Below are positions 6,023-6,344 of a DNA stretch of 6,344 bases, piece after piece. The notes beneath the pieces are model-generated. The model was given only the letters and a program-made list of their open reading frames with translations, was not told the origin of the DNA and ran no database searches. The position numbers and the translations under genes were made by a program. Numbering within the stretch: the stretch's first letter is position 1; each line of letters begins with the position of its first letter. Source of the DNA: Pseudomonadota bacterium (GTDB lineage: Bacteria > Pseudomonadota > Alphaproteobacteria > Rhizobiales > Xanthobacteraceae); assembly GCA_023405565.1 (NCBI GenBank), contig JAEXXW010000698.1:1-6344 (forward strand), read 5' to 3'.

Positions 6023-6344
6023 ATTTCGACGGCGCCGATGCTGCCGCCGTCTGAAGCTTCGGATCAACTTTCTGGCCCGGAATCGCACGCATCACACCAT
6101 CGACGACGACACGATCGTCCGGCTTCAGACCGCTCAGGATCACCCGCATCTCGCCGGATTGCTGCCCGGGCTCAACCTTGCGCTGCTCGACGACATTCTC
6201 GGCGTTGACGACGAGCACGTAACGGCCGCCCTGATCGCTGCCGAGTGCGGCATCGGGCACGAGCAGCGACTGGCGCGCCGGCCCCGGCACGCGAACGCGC
6301 ACGAAATAGCCGGGCAGCAATACCCCTTTGGGATTGTCCAGCAC
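6021..6344 (-). CDS. RND efflux periplasmic adaptor (membrane fusion protein), C-terminal 107 residues
   Basis: Adaptor subunits of the AcrA/MexA family join the RND permease to an outer-membrane channel in the periplasm. Only the end of the protein is in the window; the frame is open at base 6344, so the first codon (GTG, Val) is internal and not a start. The fragment reads VLDNPKGVLLPGYFVRVRVP, the end of the beta-barrel domain. It continues through SLLVPDAALGSDQGGRYVLV and LSGLKPDDRVVVDGVMRAIPG, matching the membrane-proximal domain of the family, and ends in a short Ala/Ser-rich tail. It ends 11 bp before the permease ATG, the standard adaptor-permease order. Outside the window should lie an N-terminal signal or lipoprotein sequence, the hairpin and the lipoyl domain. 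Confidence 0.93.
   Translation of the reverse strand: MLDNPKGVLLPGYFVRVRVPGPARQSLLVPDAALGSDQGGRYVLVVNAENVVEQRKVEPGQQSGEMRVILSGLKPDDRVVVDGVMRAIPGQKVDPKLQTAAASAPSK

Noticed and set aside
1..6344. Mobile element, CRISPR array, attachment site or phage-defence system
   Set aside because: No transposase, direct-repeat/spacer pattern, integrase or tRNA end is visible; all five genes belong to well-known families with uniform codon and base use.

Overview
The window has about 62% GC by eye and reads entirely on the minus strand. It looks chromosomal and housekeeping in character, from an alphaproteobacterium. The FtsH N-terminus, the short-C-terminus TilS, and the cpoB-tilS-ftsH gene order resemble Hyphomicrobiales, most likely the Bradyrhizobium/Rhodopseudomonas/Afipia group (Nitrobacteraceae). 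That placement comes from remembered family resemblance, not from a search.

In order of transcription (high to low coordinates): (1) 6344-6021, the C-terminal 107 residues of a periplasmic adaptor (membrane fusion protein) of an RND efflux pump, cut by the window edge; (2) 6009-2854, an intact 1051-residue HAE1-type RND permease (AcrB/MexB family) with the proton-relay residues in place, 11 bp after the adaptor and with its Shine-Dalgarno overlapping the adaptor stop codon; (3) 2778-1618, cpoB (ybgF), a periplasmic Tol-Pal partner with a signal peptide, coiled coil, a very long disordered linker carrying a GMDQR repeat, and C-terminal TPRs; (4) 1631-522, tilS, tRNA(Ile)-lysidine synthetase, starting with GTG inside the last 14 bases of cpoB; (5) 351-1, the first 117 residues of ftsH, the membrane AAA+ metalloprotease, cut by the other window edge.

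The genes fall into two functional blocks. The first is an adaptor-permease pair for drug or solvent export, with no outer-membrane channel gene in view. The second is the conserved envelope/translation/proteostasis block cpoB-tilS-ftsH, where cpoB and tilS are probably translationally coupled. The 170-bp gap before ftsH carries a good sigma-70-like promoter that also partly fits an alphaproteobacterial heat-shock promoter, so ftsH probably has its own transcription start. The 75-bp gap between permease and cpoB has no convincing terminator and only a weak promoter candidate.

I found no mobile element, CRISPR array, tRNA, rRNA or clearly novel system. The points most worth a second look are an RND pump sitting directly upstream of cpoB, where pal is usually found, the repeat-bearing CpoB linker, and the ftsH promoter region.
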